A stretch of 64,000 nucleotides of DNA, taken from contig NZ_JACIEE010000004.1 of the NCBI RefSeq assembly GCF_014196765.1, forward strand, positions 46,435 through 110,434. The letters are read 5' to 3'. The notes below the pieces were generated by a model, which was given only the letters and a program-made list of their open reading frames with translations, made no database searches and was not told the origin of the DNA. This DNA comes from Mycoplana azooxidifex (GTDB taxonomy: Bacteria > Pseudomonadota > Alphaproteobacteria > Rhizobiales > Rhizobiaceae). Both the position numbers and the translations under genes were made by a program. Shown here in pieces: positions 18,372 to 27,911 of the stretch (the stretch's first letter is position 1; every line of letters starts with the position of its first letter).

Positions 18372-19640
18372 GTGAACCATTTCGAATATCGCGACGGCGT
18401 CCTCCATGCCGAGGACGTCCCCGTTCCGGAAATCGCCAAGGCAGTGGGCACGCCCTTCTACTGCTATTCGACGGCCACGTTGGAGCGCCATTTCAAGGTG
18501 TTCTCCAAGGCCTTCGACGGTGTCGATGCGCTTGTCTGCTATGCGATGAAGGCCAATTCCAACCAGGCTGTCCTGAAGACGCTGGCGCGCCTCGGCGCCG
18601 GCATGGACGTCGTCTCGGAGGGTGAGCTGCGCCGCGCGCTCGCGGCCGGCGTGCCGGCAAACCGCATCATGTTCTCCGGCGTCGGCAAGACCGCGCGCGA
18701 GATGGACCTCGGCATCCAGGCCGGCATCTACTGCTTCAACGTCGAGTCCGAGCCGGAACTCGAGGTGCTGAACGCCCGCGCCGTCAAGGCCGGCAAGCAG
18801 GCGCATGTCTCCTTCCGCATCAACCCCGACGTCGATGCGCGCACCCATGCCAAGATCTCGACCGGCAAGAAGGAGAACAAGTTCGGCATCTCCTGGGAAA
18901 GTGCGCGTGCGGTCTATGCCCGCGCCGCCGAGCTTCCCGGCATCAAGGTGACCGGCATCGACATGCACATCGGCAGCCAGATTACCGAGCTGCAGCCGTT
19001 CGAGGACGCCTTCAAGCTGCTTCGGGAACTGGTGCAGACCCTGCGTGCCGATGGGCATGTGATCGACCACGTCGACGTCGGCGGCGGCCTCGGCATCCCC
19101 TACAAGAGCGACAATTCCCCGCCGCCGCTGCCGGATGCCTATGCCGAGATCGTCAAGAACGAGCTCAAGGAGCTCGGCTGCAGGATCGTCACCGAGCCCG
19201 GCCGGCTGATCGTCGGCAATGCCGGCATCCTCGTCACCGAGGTGATCTACGTGAAGGATGGCGGCGAGAAGACCTTCGTCATCGTCGATGGCGCCATGAA
19301 CGACCTGATCCGGCCGACGCTCTACGAGGCCTGGCACGAGATCCAGCCCGTCGTCCTCTCCGCAGCCAGCGCGCCCCGCATCCGCGCCGACGTCGTCGGT
19401 CCGGTCTGCGAGACGGGCGACTATCTGGCGCTGGATCGGGAAATGGCGATGCCGAAGCCGGGCGACCTCATCGCTGTGGGTTCCGGCGGCGCCTATGGCG
19501 CGGTCCAGGCCGGCACCTACAATTCGCGCCTGCTCGTGCCCGAAGTTCTGGTGAAGGGCGGGGAATTCCACGTCATCCGCCCGCGCACGAGCTACGAAGA
19601 CCTGATCGGGCTCGATTCCGTCCCCGCCTGGCTTTCCTGA
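18372..19640 (+). CDS. lysA: Diaminopimelate decarboxylase
   Basis: LysA decarboxylates meso-diaminopimelate to lysine using pyridoxal phosphate. The 422-residue protein has the PLP lysine in YAMKANSN near residue 59, the HIGSQI loop, the glycine-rich GGGLGIPY phosphate site and the dimer-interface catalytic cysteine in GPVCETGDYL. The start codon is GTG at 18372, 12 bases after lptM, with GGAACAGG upstream. It ends the argH-lptM-lysA cluster. Confidence 0.96.
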   Translation: MNHFEYRDGVLHAEDVPVPEIAKAVGTPFYCYSTATLERHFKVFSKAFDGVDALVCYAMKANSNQAVLKTLARLGAGMDVVSEGELRRALAAGVPANRIMFSGVGKTAREMDLGIQAGIYCFNVESEPELEVLNARAVKAGKQAHVSFRINPDVDARTHAKISTGKKENKFGISWESARAVYARAAELPGIKVTGIDMHIGSQITELQPFEDAFKLLRELVQTLRADGHVIDHVDVGGGLGIPYKSDNSPPPLPDAYAEIVKNELKELGCRIVTEPGRLIVGNAGILVTEVIYVKDGGEKTFVIVDGAMNDLIRPTLYEAWHEIQPVVLSAASAPRIRADVVGPVCETGDYLALDREMAMPKPGDLIAVGSGGAYGAVQAGTYNSRLLVPEVLVKGGEFHVIRPRTSYEDLIGLDSVPAWLS

Positions 19641-19784
19641 CATCGCCGGAAGACGTGGACAGCCACTCGCGGCCGATCACGATTTCGCGTTCACCCTCGT
19701 CTTCGCCACAAAGGATGTTATCCTCCGCCTGAGATCGACGGCCGCAGCGGCCGAGGCGAGATAGCACGACGCGAAGCGAGGACG

Positions 19785-22445
19785 ATGCACGAAGACGCGC
19801 CCCAGGCCTCCGGCAATTCCCCGGGCAATCCCCCAGGCGACCGCCTTGCCGCCCGCTTGAGCCGCAAGCGCGCGGTGGCGCGTATCGTCCTGTACGCCGA
19901 GAGCCTGCTGCCGAAGCTCCTGCCGCTGGCGCTGCTCGTGGCAGGCTTCCTCGCCCTCACCTGGTTCGGCTATTTCCGCCACGTGTCCGCCTGGCTGCAC
20001 GTCGCAACGCTGGCAGCCTTTGCCGCAGGCTTCGTGACGCTCGCCTTCCGGCTGCGGCATGCCATCTGGCCGAAGGTCGACCAGGCCGACCGGATGCTGG
20101 AGGAGCGCAACGGCCTCGTCCACCAGGCGATCCAGGTCCAGGCCGACAGGCCGGCCGGCGGCGGGCCGGTAGCCGAGGCGCTGTGGCGCGAACACCGCGC
20201 GCGAATGGCCCGCACCATCGGCGCGCTGCAGGCCGGCGTTCCCCGCCCCGACATCGCCCGCCACGACCGCAACGGCCTGCGCGCCATCCCCGTGCTGCTC
20301 GTTGCCGTTGCCTTTGCCTTCTCCTATTCGAACCGCGCCGGCCTGCTCTCCGACGTCGTCACCTTCCAGCAGCCGGCAGAGGACCGGCCCGACGTGCGCA
20401 TAGACGCGTGGGTCACCCCGCCCCCGCATACGGGCCGCGCACCGATGTTTTTGACCGGAACCACCGAGCCCTTGCAGGGGCCGCTGCGCGTGCCACAGTT
20501 CAGCGAACTGACGGTGCGCGTCACCGGCGGCGAGGTGACCGACGGCGTCACCTACACGCCGACCGGCGAAGCGGCGGCGGCGATCCGCCCGGAGAAGCCG
20601 AAGACGGAAGAGCCGGATCAGCAATCCGCCGCCGACGCCCTGCCGAAGGCCGACGCGCCCCCTGAACCGCCCGCGCCGACACCGGCAGGCGGCCCGCAGA
20701 CGATGCGCTATCAGATCGTCAAGAACGGCACGCTCTCGCTCGCCGGCCAGGAATGGGCTTTCGACATCATCCCCGATCACGTGCCCGAGATCGCCTTCGA
20801 CGGGCTGCCCCGCAAGACGGTGGCTTCCGCGCTCGAGATCAGCTTCATCGCCCAGGACGACTACGGCATTCAGCAGGCCCATGCGGAAATCGTCCCCGTC
20901 GAAGAGCCCGCGCCGGACGCCCGCCCGCTCTATCCGGCACCGGAGTACAAGCTCGACCTGCCGCGCCGTAACGCCCGCGAAGCCAAGGGCACCACCAGCC
21001 GCAACCTCAGCGAACACCCGATGGCCGGAAAGCGCGTGCGCATCACCTTGGTCGCCCGCGACGCCGCCGGCCAGGAGGGCCGCAGCCAGCCGCAGGAAAT
21101 GGTGCTGCCGGCAAAGGTCTTCTTCGAGCCCCTTGCCGGCGCGGTCGCCGAAGAGCGCCAGACGTTCGCGCTGGATGTCAACCAGCTGTCGCGCGCTGTG
21201 ACGCTCAACGAGGCCCTGATGCTGCGGCCGGAGGAGACGATCCCCAACCCGACGCACTTCCTTCTGATCAATTCGGCGCAGGAGCGCATGAAGCTCGCCC
21301 GTGACGAGGACCAGTTGCGCGAGACGGCCGACTATCTCTGGGAGATCGCACTGGGCATCGAGGACGGCAACCTGTCGCTGGCCGACCGGCGCCTGCGCGA
21401 GGCCCAGCAGGCGCTGTCCGAAGCGCTGGAACGCAATGCCCCCGACGAAGAGATCGCCAAGCTGATGCAGGAACTGCGGGAGGCCATGCAGGCCTACATG
21501 CAGGAACTGGCGCGCCAGGCCCAGAAGAACGGCCAGATGCAGCAGAACGCGCAACAGGGCCAGATGCTGCGCCAGCAGGACCTCGAGCGGATGATGGACC
21601 AGATCGAGAATCTGGCCCGCTCCGGCGCCAGGGACCAGGCCCAGCAGATGCTGTCGGAACTGCAGCGGATGATGAACAACCTCCAGGCAGGCAGGCCGCA
21701 GCAACAGCAGCAGGGCCAGCAATCCGATGCCATGCGCCAGCAGATGGACAAGCTCGGCAGGCTGATGCAGGAGCAGCAGAAGTTGATGGACCAGACCTTC
21801 AACTTCGACCAGGCGTTGCGCGACCGCATGCAGCGTGGCGATCCGATGCCGGGCGACGAAATGTTCGAACAGCAGCCCGGCGATCAGGGCCAGGGCGAAC
21901 AACAGCGGCAGCAGGGCCAGTCGCCCAACGACCAGATGACCGAGGAGCAGCTGCGCCAGGCGCTGAAGGACCTCAAGGCGCAGCAGGAAGCCCTCGGCGA
22001 ACAGCTCGGACAGTTGCAGAAGAGCCTGCAGGAGATGGGCATCGAGCCCGGCAAGGGCTTCGGTGAAGCCGGCCGCGAGATGGAGGGCGCATCCGATGCA
22101 CTGGGCGAGGGCGAAGGCGAGGCCGCCGTCGGCAGCCAGGGCCGGGCGCTGGAGGCATTGCGCCAGGGCGCCCAGGACATGATGAGCCAGATGCAGGCGA
22201 TGGGCCAGCAGGGCGGCGAGGGCCAGGGCCAGCCGCAGATGGGCCGCAACGGCCGCGATCCGCTCGGCCGCGAGCGTCCGAACAATGCCGAGGGGCCGGA
22301 CTACGATGGCCGCACGCGCGTTCCCGAGGAGATCGACATCCAGCGCGCCCGCGAGATCCTGGACGAAATCCGCCGCCGTCTCGGCATCGGCAACACGCAG
22401 TCGATCGAGCGCAACTATCTGGAGCGGCTGCTGGGGATCGAGTGA
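19785..22445 (+). CDS. TIGR02302/DUF4175-type large membrane protein
   Basis: The 886-residue protein is conserved in alphaproteobacteria but has no known function. It has two N-terminal hydrophobic helices (about 45-85) and a third near 168-182, then a large periplasmic-like region with a Pro/Ala-rich linker near 275-300. The C-terminal third is strongly enriched in Gln, Met and Glu (for example LMQELREAMQAYMQELARQ) and probably forms long coiled coils. The very end (EIDIQRAREILDEIRRRLG) is a conserved helical tail. It may be an envelope scaffold; that is only a guess. The Gln-rich part explains a long spurious antisense frame. Confidence 0.8.
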   Translation: MHEDAPQASGNSPGNPPGDRLAARLSRKRAVARIVLYAESLLPKLLPLALLVAGFLALTWFGYFRHVSAWLHVATLAAFAAGFVTLAFRLRHAIWPKVDQADRMLEERNGLVHQAIQVQADRPAGGGPVAEALWREHRARMARTIGALQAGVPRPDIARHDRNGLRAIPVLLVAVAFAFSYSNRAGLLSDVVTFQQPAEDRPDVRIDAWVTPPPHTGRAPMFLTGTTEPLQGPLRVPQFSELTVRVTGGEVTDGVTYTPTGEAAAAIRPEKPKTEEPDQQSAADALPKADAPPEPPAPTPAGGPQTMRYQIVKNGTLSLAGQEWAFDIIPDHVPEIAFDGLPRKTVASALEISFIAQDDYGIQQAHAEIVPVEEPAPDARPLYPAPEYKLDLPRRNAREAKGTTSRNLSEHPMAGKRVRITLVARDAAGQEGRSQPQEMVLPAKVFFEPLAGAVAEERQTFALDVNQLSRAVTLNEALMLRPEETIPNPTHFLLINSAQERMKLARDEDQLRETADYLWEIALGIEDGNLSLADRRLREAQQALSEALERNAPDEEIAKLMQELREAMQAYMQELARQAQKNGQMQQNAQQGQMLRQQDLERMMDQIENLARSGARDQAQQMLSELQRMMNNLQAGRPQQQQQGQQSDAMRQQMDKLGRLMQEQQKLMDQTFNFDQALRDRMQRGDPMPGDEMFEQQPGDQGQGEQQRQQGQSPNDQMTEEQLRQALKDLKAQQEALGEQLGQLQKSLQEMGIEPGKGFGEAGREMEGASDALGEGEGEAAVGSQGRALEALRQGAQDMMSQMQAMGQQGGEGQGQPQMGRNGRDPLGRERPNNAEGPDYDGRTRVPEEIDIQRAREILDEIRRRLGIGNTQSIERNYLERLLGIE

Positions 22446-22510
22446 GCACCGGATACCCATCCGGGGCTGCAATTTTTCCGGCCATTCGAAAGGCGCATGC
22501 GCTCGCTACG

Positions 22511-22574
22511 GCATGTCGCGCAAATGGCGCAGCGGTTTTGCGAGGAGCGAATCAGAAAGATCGCGATATGCTTC
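22511..22574. repeat. RIME-like palindromic repeat, internally deleted copy
   Basis: This stretch matches both ends of the 107-base element at 52125-52231: GCATGTCGCGCAAA, then GCAGCGGTTTTGCG, then GAGCGAATCAGAAAGATCG, but it lacks the middle. It lies between two convergent genes, and its last bases overlap the stop of the response-regulator gene. It may act as a transcription boundary. Confidence 0.7.
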
Positions 22575-22932
22575 AGGCTGCCAGCGCGCGTGCCACCGCC
22601 GTGCGGATATCCGGCAGGCTGAAGGGCTTTGCCACGACGTCGACGATCTTGCCGGCGAGGTCTTCCGCTCGCTCGCGCTGCTCCGCATAGCCCGTCATCA
22701 GCAGGATCTTGAGCTGTGGATGGGCCTGCGCGGCCTTGTGGGCGAGTTCGATGCCGTCCATCACCGGCATGCGGATGTCGGACAGGAGGAGGTCGAAACC
22801 GCCCTCGGAAAGGGTGTCGAGCCCCTGGGCGCCATCGGCGGCCTCCACCGTCTCGTGGCCGTCGAGCCGCAGCGCCCGCGCCACGAAGATGCGCAGCGAA
22901 TCCTCGTCTTCGGTGATCAGAATTCTCGCCAT
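22573..22932 (-). CDS. Single-domain response regulator (CpdR-like)
   Basis: A stand-alone receiver domain of 119 residues with the acidic pocket TEDED, the phospho-acceptor Asp52 in LLSDIRMPVMDG, Thr80 and Lys102. There is no output domain, so it must act by protein contact, as CpdR or DivK do. Size and overall pattern resemble CpdR, which controls ClpXP substrate delivery in alphaproteobacteria, but the sequence is not distinctive enough to be sure. The ATG at 22932 follows AAGGGG. Its 3' end touches the palindromic repeat. Confidence 0.8.
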   Translation of the reverse strand: MARILITEDEDSLRIFVARALRLDGHETVEAADGAQGLDTLSEGGFDLLLSDIRMPVMDGIELAHKAAQAHPQLKILLMTGYAEQRERAEDLAGKIVDVVAKPFSLPDIRTAVARALAA

Positions 22933-23089
22933 GGTGTCCCCTTCGGGCCGTCCATCCGACCCTGTCCGAAAATGCGCAAGGCGCGCGGCCGATGCCGCCA
23001 CCCGGCCCAGAAAAGACCAGAGTTTCGTTTGCGATCGGTAAACGGCGAGCGGAGAAAGCGTGGGGGCGCTGTGCCGTCCTGGGTTGATG

Positions 23090-23635
23090 TTACTCGGCGT
23101 CGCCAGTGACCACGCCGACGAAGGGCAGTTCCCGGAACGCATAGGCGACGTCCATGCCGTAGCCCACGACGAAGTGATCGGGGCATTCGAAGCCCACATA
23201 GTCGGCTTCGAGATCGGTCTCGCGCTTGACGCGCTTGTCGAGCAGCACGGCGATGGTGACGCGATCGGCGCCGCGCTCCAGAAGCAGTTCCTTGGCGAAT
23301 TTCAGCGTACGGCCGGATTCGAGGATGTCGTCGATCAGGAGGATGTCGCGTCCGTGCACGTCGCTGTCGATGTCCTTGACGATCTTCACGCCCTGCGAGG
23401 TCGTGCCCTTGCCGTAGCTCGAAAGCGTGATGAACTCCACCTCGGGCGCGAGTCCGGTCGCATGCATGGCGCGGATCAGGTCGGCCGCGAAGATGAAGGA
23501 GCCCTTGAGGATGGAGATGACCAGAAGGTCCTTGGTCGGCCCCACCTTGATCTGCTCGGCCATCTCCGCATTGCGCTGGGCGATCTGCTCCGGGGTGTAG
23601 AGGGTTTCGATCTTCTTTCCACGCACGACTTGCAT
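23090..23635 (-). CDS. hpt: Hypoxanthine phosphoribosyltransferase
   Basis: Hpt salvages hypoxanthine (and guanine) to nucleotides using PRPP. The 181-residue protein has the PRPP motif ILLIDDILESGRT, the ISILKGSFIFAADL segment that contacts pyrophosphate, and the base-binding region DYVGFECPDHFVVGYGMD. I chose the ATG at 23635, preceded by GGAGCCAGG; this matches the usual family length. The frame upstream is unrelated in character. Confidence 0.94.
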   Translation of the reverse strand: MQVVRGKKIETLYTPEQIAQRNAEMAEQIKVGPTKDLLVISILKGSFIFAADLIRAMHATGLAPEVEFITLSSYGKGTTSQGVKIVKDIDSDVHGRDILLIDDILESGRTLKFAKELLLERGADRVTIAVLLDKRVKRETDLEADYVGFECPDHFVVGYGMDVAYAFRELPFVGVVTGDAE

Positions 23636-23699
23636 CTGGACCTGGCTCCGGCCGTTGTAACTGGCGGCAACTGCCGCTTCTGCCCGCCGCATAGCACAA

Positions 23700-24389
23700 T
23701 CATTGCCGGAGCGCATCCTCGGGCACAAGCGAAACCGCGACTTTCGGCAGGCTGGTGCCCTTGTGCGGAATCTTCAGCGAAAACGGGCGCGTCGTCCCCG
23801 GCGCCATGCGTGCTGAGGACGTTTCGATGCGGTGGCGCGCCACGGTCCTGCCGCCCACGATGACGTCGATGATGATGGCCGGCAGCGGATGGGCCTGGAG
23901 CGACCGGTTCTCGACCGCGCCGTAGACCGAGAGCACCTTCATGCCGTTGCGATCGTCCAGCGAGGACGCCACGCCGGCAACCTTCAGCCCCGCCTCCGCG
24001 CCACCACCAGAAAAAACGGTCGCGAGCGCCGAAAGCCCGCCTGTGAAGAAGAAGGCGCCGGCGACACCGCCGGCGACGATCGTGCCGAAGGCGCGCGCCG
24101 GCAGCACCTGCAGGCCGCGCTCGATCAGCCGCACCGATGCCATGAAACCGGCTAGGACGAGCCGGCCAGCCGCCAATGCGATGGCGGTATGGTCGCCGGC
24201 GGCGCGGGCCTGGTTGTCGTTTCTCGCAGCCCGCCGCATTTCGGCCGGCCCGCCGGGCAGCACCACGAAGTCCGCATCGACGATAGCCGGTGAAGGCCGC
24301 CGGGCGGCCTCGCGCTTGCGTTTGCCGGGTTCCGGCGGCAGCAGGTCGATCGGGGCGCCTTTGTCGCGCCGTGCGCCGAATGCGCTCAT
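23700..24389 (-). CDS. Conserved membrane-anchored protein, DUF3426-like C terminus
   Basis: The 229-residue protein has a basic, probably disordered N terminus, one or two hydrophobic segments (about 80-125), and a C-terminal domain starting near VYGAVENRS with the pattern of DUF3426 beta-sandwich proteins (LPAIIIDVIVGG, MAPGTTRPFSLKIP). The usual N-terminal MJ0042 zinc finger is absent. AAGGAG lies seven bases before the ATG at 24389. It is divergent from ftsE, sharing a 198-base control region, which hints at an envelope role. Function unknown. Confidence 0.7.
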   Translation of the reverse strand: MSAFGARRDKGAPIDLLPPEPGKRKREAARRPSPAIVDADFVVLPGGPAEMRRAARNDNQARAAGDHTAIALAAGRLVLAGFMASVRLIERGLQVLPARAFGTIVAGGVAGAFFFTGGLSALATVFSGGGAEAGLKVAGVASSLDDRNGMKVLSVYGAVENRSLQAHPLPAIIIDVIVGGRTVARHRIETSSARMAPGTTRPFSLKIPHKGTSLPKVAVSLVPEDALRQ

Positions 24390-24468
24390 GGCGGTGCTCC
24401 TTGCCGTTTTCGTCCAGCGACGAACCACCCGTGAAAAGTCGGGCATTGATCCGAATCCTTACGAAACG

Positions 24469-24485
24469 TAAACCATACTGGTTAA
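24469..24485. promoter_or_regulatory. Inverted repeat in the ftsE divergent control region
   Basis: TAAACCA-TAC-TGGTTAA is an inverted repeat with one mismatch, overlapping a second short palindrome TTACG-AAA-CGTAA at 24459-24471. It lies between the divergent genes at 24389 and 24588 and could be an operator. No regulator can be named. Confidence 0.35.
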
Positions 24486-24587
24486 TGCTTCGGAAACCGG
24501 CCTTGGATGGGCCTTGATTTCGTGCCATCGGCGAGCCTGCCAGAGAAGGTACGCGGCACGCGCATAGACGAGAACCGGATTGCCCCT

Positions 24588-25247
24588 TTGATACACTTCG
24601 AGAATGTCGGCCTGCGGTACGGGATGGGTCCGGAAGTGCTCCGCGACCTGACCTTCGACATTCCGCGCCGTTCCTTCCAGTTCCTCACCGGCCCGTCCGG
24701 CGCCGGCAAGTCGACGCTGCTGCGGCTGCTCTTCCTCTCGCTGCAGCCGACCAGGGGGCTCATCCGCACCTTCGACCGCAACATCGCCACCATCCCCCGC
24801 GAAGAACTGCCGATGCTGCGCCGCCGGATCGGCATCGTCTTCCAGGACTTCCGCCTTCTGGAGCACCTGACGACCTATGAGAACGTGGCGCTGCCGCTGC
24901 GGGTGCGCGGCAAGGACGAGCTTTCCTATCGCGCCGACGTGATCGATCTGCTGAAATGGGTGGGCCTCGGCGAACGCATCAACGTCCTGCCGCCCGTGCT
25001 TTCCGGCGGGGAAAAGCAGCGCGCGGCCATCGCACGCGCGCTGATTGACCGTCCCGAGCTCCTTCTGGCCGACGAGCCCACCGGCAACGTCGATCCGCCG
25101 ATGGCGCGGCGGCTTTTGAGCCTGTTCCTCGAACTGAACCGCCTCGGCACGGCCGTCGTCATTGCCACGCACGACCTTTCCCTGATGGACCAGGTCGACG
25201 CGCGCCGCATGATTCTCTCGCAAGGGCGGCTCGACATCTATGAATGA
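24588..25247 (+). CDS. ftsE: Cell division ATP-binding protein FtsE
   Basis: FtsE is the ATPase of the FtsEX complex that activates septal cell-wall hydrolases. The protein shows Walker A GPSGAGKST, the signature LSGGEKQRAAIARAL, Walker B LLLADEPTGNVDP and the switch histidine in IATHD. I chose the TTG at 24588 (LIHFENVGLRYG), which gives 219 residues, the usual FtsE length. An ATG at 24507 would add 27 residues with no family character. The ftsX start overlaps its last eight bases. Confidence 0.92.
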   Translation: MIHFENVGLRYGMGPEVLRDLTFDIPRRSFQFLTGPSGAGKSTLLRLLFLSLQPTRGLIRTFDRNIATIPREELPMLRRRIGIVFQDFRLLEHLTTYENVALPLRVRGKDELSYRADVIDLLKWVGLGERINVLPPVLSGGEKQRAAIARALIDRPELLLADEPTGNVDPPMARRLLSLFLELNRLGTAVVIATHDLSLMDQVDARRMILSQGRLDIYE

Positions 25248-26241
25248 GCACGCAGAACCGCAGGAGCGCGGCCAGCAGAAACGCCCGGAGATGCGTGTCC
25301 GGCCGACCGCCCCGATCGTCCCGCCCTCCAACGTCTCCGGCAATGCGCTGATGTGCGTCATCGCCATCATGGCCTTTCTCGCCTGCCTGACCTTCGGTGC
25401 CGTCAGCATGGTGCGGGCCACGGCGGCGAGCTGGCAGAGCGAGATTTCGCGCGAACTCACGATCCAGATCAAACCCGACGACAACTTGGACATGGAAGCG
25501 GCCCTGAACGATGCCCGCGACCTGGCGCTGACTTTCGCCGGGACGCGCGATGGGCAGATCATCGACCGGGAGGCGACCGCGCGGCTGCTGGAGCCCTGGC
25601 TCGGCGAGGGCCTTGACCTCGACGAACTGCCGGTGCCGCGCCTGGTGGTGGTCACGATCGACGAGCGCAATCCGCCGGACTTCGCAGCCATGCGGCAGGC
25701 GCTCGCCGAGAAGATCCCGCAGGCCTTCCTCGACGACCATCGCACCTGGGTGAACCGGCTCGTTGCCATGGCAGAGACCACGGCCTTGATCGGCACCGGC
25801 GTCCTGATCCTGGTTTTCTCCGCCATGGTTCTGACCGTCGTCTTCGCTACGCGCGGCGCGCTCTCCGGCAATCGCCACATCATCGAGGTGCTGCACTTCG
25901 TCGGCGCCGAGGCAGGCTTCGTCGCCACCGAATTCCAGAAGCATTTCCTCAAGATCAGCCTGAAGGGCTCGTTTGCCGGCGGCACCCTGGCCGCCCTTGT
26001 CTTCGCGATTGCCGGTTACTGGCAGGGGCGCTCGCTCGCAACGCCGCAGAGCGATCAGGCGACCGCGCTGTTCGGCACCTTCTCGGTCGGCGCCGGCGGC
26101 TATCTCGGCATTGCCGCGACCATGATCGTGATTGCGCTGCTGACGACCCTGACGGCCCGATTCACGGTCATGCGCACGATCTTCGAGATCGACCGGATCC
26201 GCTCCGATCCGGCAAGAACGGATGGATTGCCGGAGACATGA
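25240..26241 (+). CDS. ftsX: Cell division protein FtsX
   Basis: FtsX is the membrane partner of FtsE, coupling cytoplasmic ATP hydrolysis to periplasmic murein hydrolases. The 333-residue protein has four predicted transmembrane helices: one near 35-58, then, after a periplasmic loop of roughly 110 residues, three in the C-terminal half (about 180-205, 240-260 and 285-305). The VLHFVGAEAGFVATEFQKHFLK segment is a typical FtsX cytoplasmic loop. The ATG at 25240 overlaps the end of ftsE, so translation is coupled. Confidence 0.9.
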   Translation: MNEHAEPQERGQQKRPEMRVRPTAPIVPPSNVSGNALMCVIAIMAFLACLTFGAVSMVRATAASWQSEISRELTIQIKPDDNLDMEAALNDARDLALTFAGTRDGQIIDREATARLLEPWLGEGLDLDELPVPRLVVVTIDERNPPDFAAMRQALAEKIPQAFLDDHRTWVNRLVAMAETTALIGTGVLILVFSAMVLTVVFATRGALSGNRHIIEVLHFVGAEAGFVATEFQKHFLKISLKGSFAGGTLAALVFAIAGYWQGRSLATPQSDQATALFGTFSVGAGGYLGIAATMIVIALLTTLTARFTVMRTIFEIDRIRSDPARTDGLPET

Positions 26242-26312
26242 GCCGCTGCCGGCGCGCCATTGTGCCGCAGCGGACTCGTCCTTGCCGCAATCGCACGATA
26301 TGAAGAAGAATC

Positions 26313-27035
26313 ATGGTCGCAATGGACGAGTCGAGGAACCTGATCACGAAGGATGGCACCCCTCCAGCGAGACGCTGGCGGATCCGTCCGATTCGTCGCT
26401 TCGTACGGCTGTTTCTCTTCCTGCTCCTGATCGTTTCCGGCGTGATGGTCGGCGGCTTCCTCTATTTCGCCGATACCGTCGCCTCGCTCGAGGCGCCGCG
26501 CCATCCCCGTGCCGACGCGATCGTCGTGCTGACCGGCGGGTTCCAGCGCATCGACCAGGCGATCGGCCTCCTGCAGGAAGGCGCGGGCAAGCGCCTGCTG
26601 ATCTCCGGCGCCAACCCGACCACTTCCGGCAGCCAGATCCGCAAGTTCACCCAGTCCTCGTCCTCGCTGTTCGAATGCTGCGTCGACATCGGCTACGACG
26701 CGATGGATACGATCGGCAATGCCAACGAGGCGGCGCGTTGGATCAGCGACCACGGCTACCGCCGGGTCCTGGTGGTGACCAACAATTACCACATGCCGCG
26801 CAGCCTGCTGGAACTGAGGCGCAGCGACAGGCAAACCGAGTTCCTGTCCTACCCCGTCATCAATTCCGACCTCAGGAACGGCAGCTGGCTCGGCGAGCCT
26901 CAGGTGATGAAGGCGATGCTGTCGGAATACGTCAAATACTCCGTCGCGTTCGTTCGCGACTTTGTCGGTGCGCGGACGGCGACCGGCTTGCGGCGCGACG
27001 AACCGTCCCACGCAGCCTTGCTTCCGGAGAACTGA
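26313..27035 (+). CDS. YdcF/SanA-like DUF218 membrane protein
   Basis: The 240-residue protein has one N-terminal transmembrane helix (about 31-52) and a DUF218 domain with the motifs ADAIVVLTGG, LLISGANP, NEAARWI and VVTNNYHMPRS. Family members (SanA, ElyC, YdcF) act in envelope integrity and may handle lipid-linked intermediates. It follows ftsX by 71 bases and precedes plsC by 80, an envelope-flavoured block. In-frame ATG codons at 26313 and 26322 are both possible starts. Confidence 0.85.
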   Translation: MVAMDESRNLITKDGTPPARRWRIRPIRRFVRLFLFLLLIVSGVMVGGFLYFADTVASLEAPRHPRADAIVVLTGGFQRIDQAIGLLQEGAGKRLLISGANPTTSGSQIRKFTQSSSSLFECCVDIGYDAMDTIGNANEAARWISDHGYRRVLVVTNNYHMPRSLLELRRSDRQTEFLSYPVINSDLRNGSWLGEPQVMKAMLSEYVKYSVAFVRDFVGARTATGLRRDEPSHAALLPEN

Positions 27036-27115
27036 GCGCTTCCCTCTCCGACCCGGTTTCCGGCGCCGGAATTATCGTGTAGGCAGGCTTACCTTCCGAG
27101 GAGAGCTTCCGCCTG

Positions 27116-27907
27116 ATGATCGTCGTGCGTTCCATCCTGTTCAACCTGGCCTTCTACATCAATCTGATCCTTCAGATGGTCGTCATGACGCCGGTCTATT
27201 TCCTGCTGCCGCGCAAGAAGGCCTACGGCGTTGCCAAGAACTGGGCCCGCAGCAACCACTGGCTGTTCGACAAGATCGTCGGCGCGACCTTCGAGATCGA
27301 AGGGCTGGAGAACATCCCCAAGGGGCAGGGCTACATCTTCGCGCCGAAGCACCAGTCCTTCTGGGACGCCTACGCGCTGCTGCCCTGGCAGGACGATCCA
27401 TTCTACATCCTCAAGCGCGAGCTCACCTGGATCCCCTTGTTCGGCTGGTACATCCTCAAGCAGCGCATGGTCCCCGTCGATCGGGGCGCGCGTGGCCGAG
27501 TCATGGCGGCGGTGATGGAACGGGCCAAGGCCGAAATGAAGAGCGGCCGCCAGTTGATCATCTATCCGGAAGGCACGCGCCGCCCCCCCGGCGCGCCGCC
27601 CGAGTACAAGTACGGGATCGCAAGGCTCTACCGCGACCTGCAGGTGCCGGTGCTTCCGGTCGTCATGCATCCCGGCCTGTTCTGGCCGCGGCGCAAGTTC
27701 CTGCGCTATCCCGGCCATTTCAAGGTCCGCATCCTGCCGCCGATCCCCGCCGGCATGGACCCCGACGCCTTCCTCGCTCACCTGATCGACGTGATGGAGA
27801 CGGCAAGCGACAGGCTCCTCCTGGAAACGGTCGATGCCAATCCGCACCTGCCGCTTCCCCCCACCGCAGCGCAGCGCGTAGCCGAATTGCGCACGCGCGG
27901 CGTCTGA
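27116..27907 (+). CDS. plsC: 1-acyl-sn-glycerol-3-phosphate acyltransferase
   Basis: PlsC converts lysophosphatidate to phosphatidate in phospholipid synthesis. The 263-residue protein has an N-terminal membrane segment and the acyltransferase motifs: HQSFWD (HX4D catalytic pair) near residue 80, the substrate-binding VPVDRG, and YPEGTRRPPG. It follows the YdcF-like gene in the same direction. A related ornithine-lipid acyltransferase is possible, but the motif set fits PlsC well. Confidence 0.88.
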   Translation: MIVVRSILFNLAFYINLILQMVVMTPVYFLLPRKKAYGVAKNWARSNHWLFDKIVGATFEIEGLENIPKGQGYIFAPKHQSFWDAYALLPWQDDPFYILKRELTWIPLFGWYILKQRMVPVDRGARGRVMAAVMERAKAEMKSGRQLIIYPEGTRRPPGAPPEYKYGIARLYRDLQVPVLPVVMHPGLFWPRRKFLRYPGHFKVRILPPIPAGMDPDAFLAHLIDVMETASDRLLLETVDANPHLPLPPTAAQRVAELRTRGV

Positions 27908-27911
27908 AGCC

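Noticed and set aside
19677-22472. 931-residue open frame on the minus strand
   Set aside because: It is the exact antisense of the TIGR02302-type gene. Its Leu/His-rich composition is the mirror of the Gln/Glu-rich coding strand, and no ribosome site or domain is visible.
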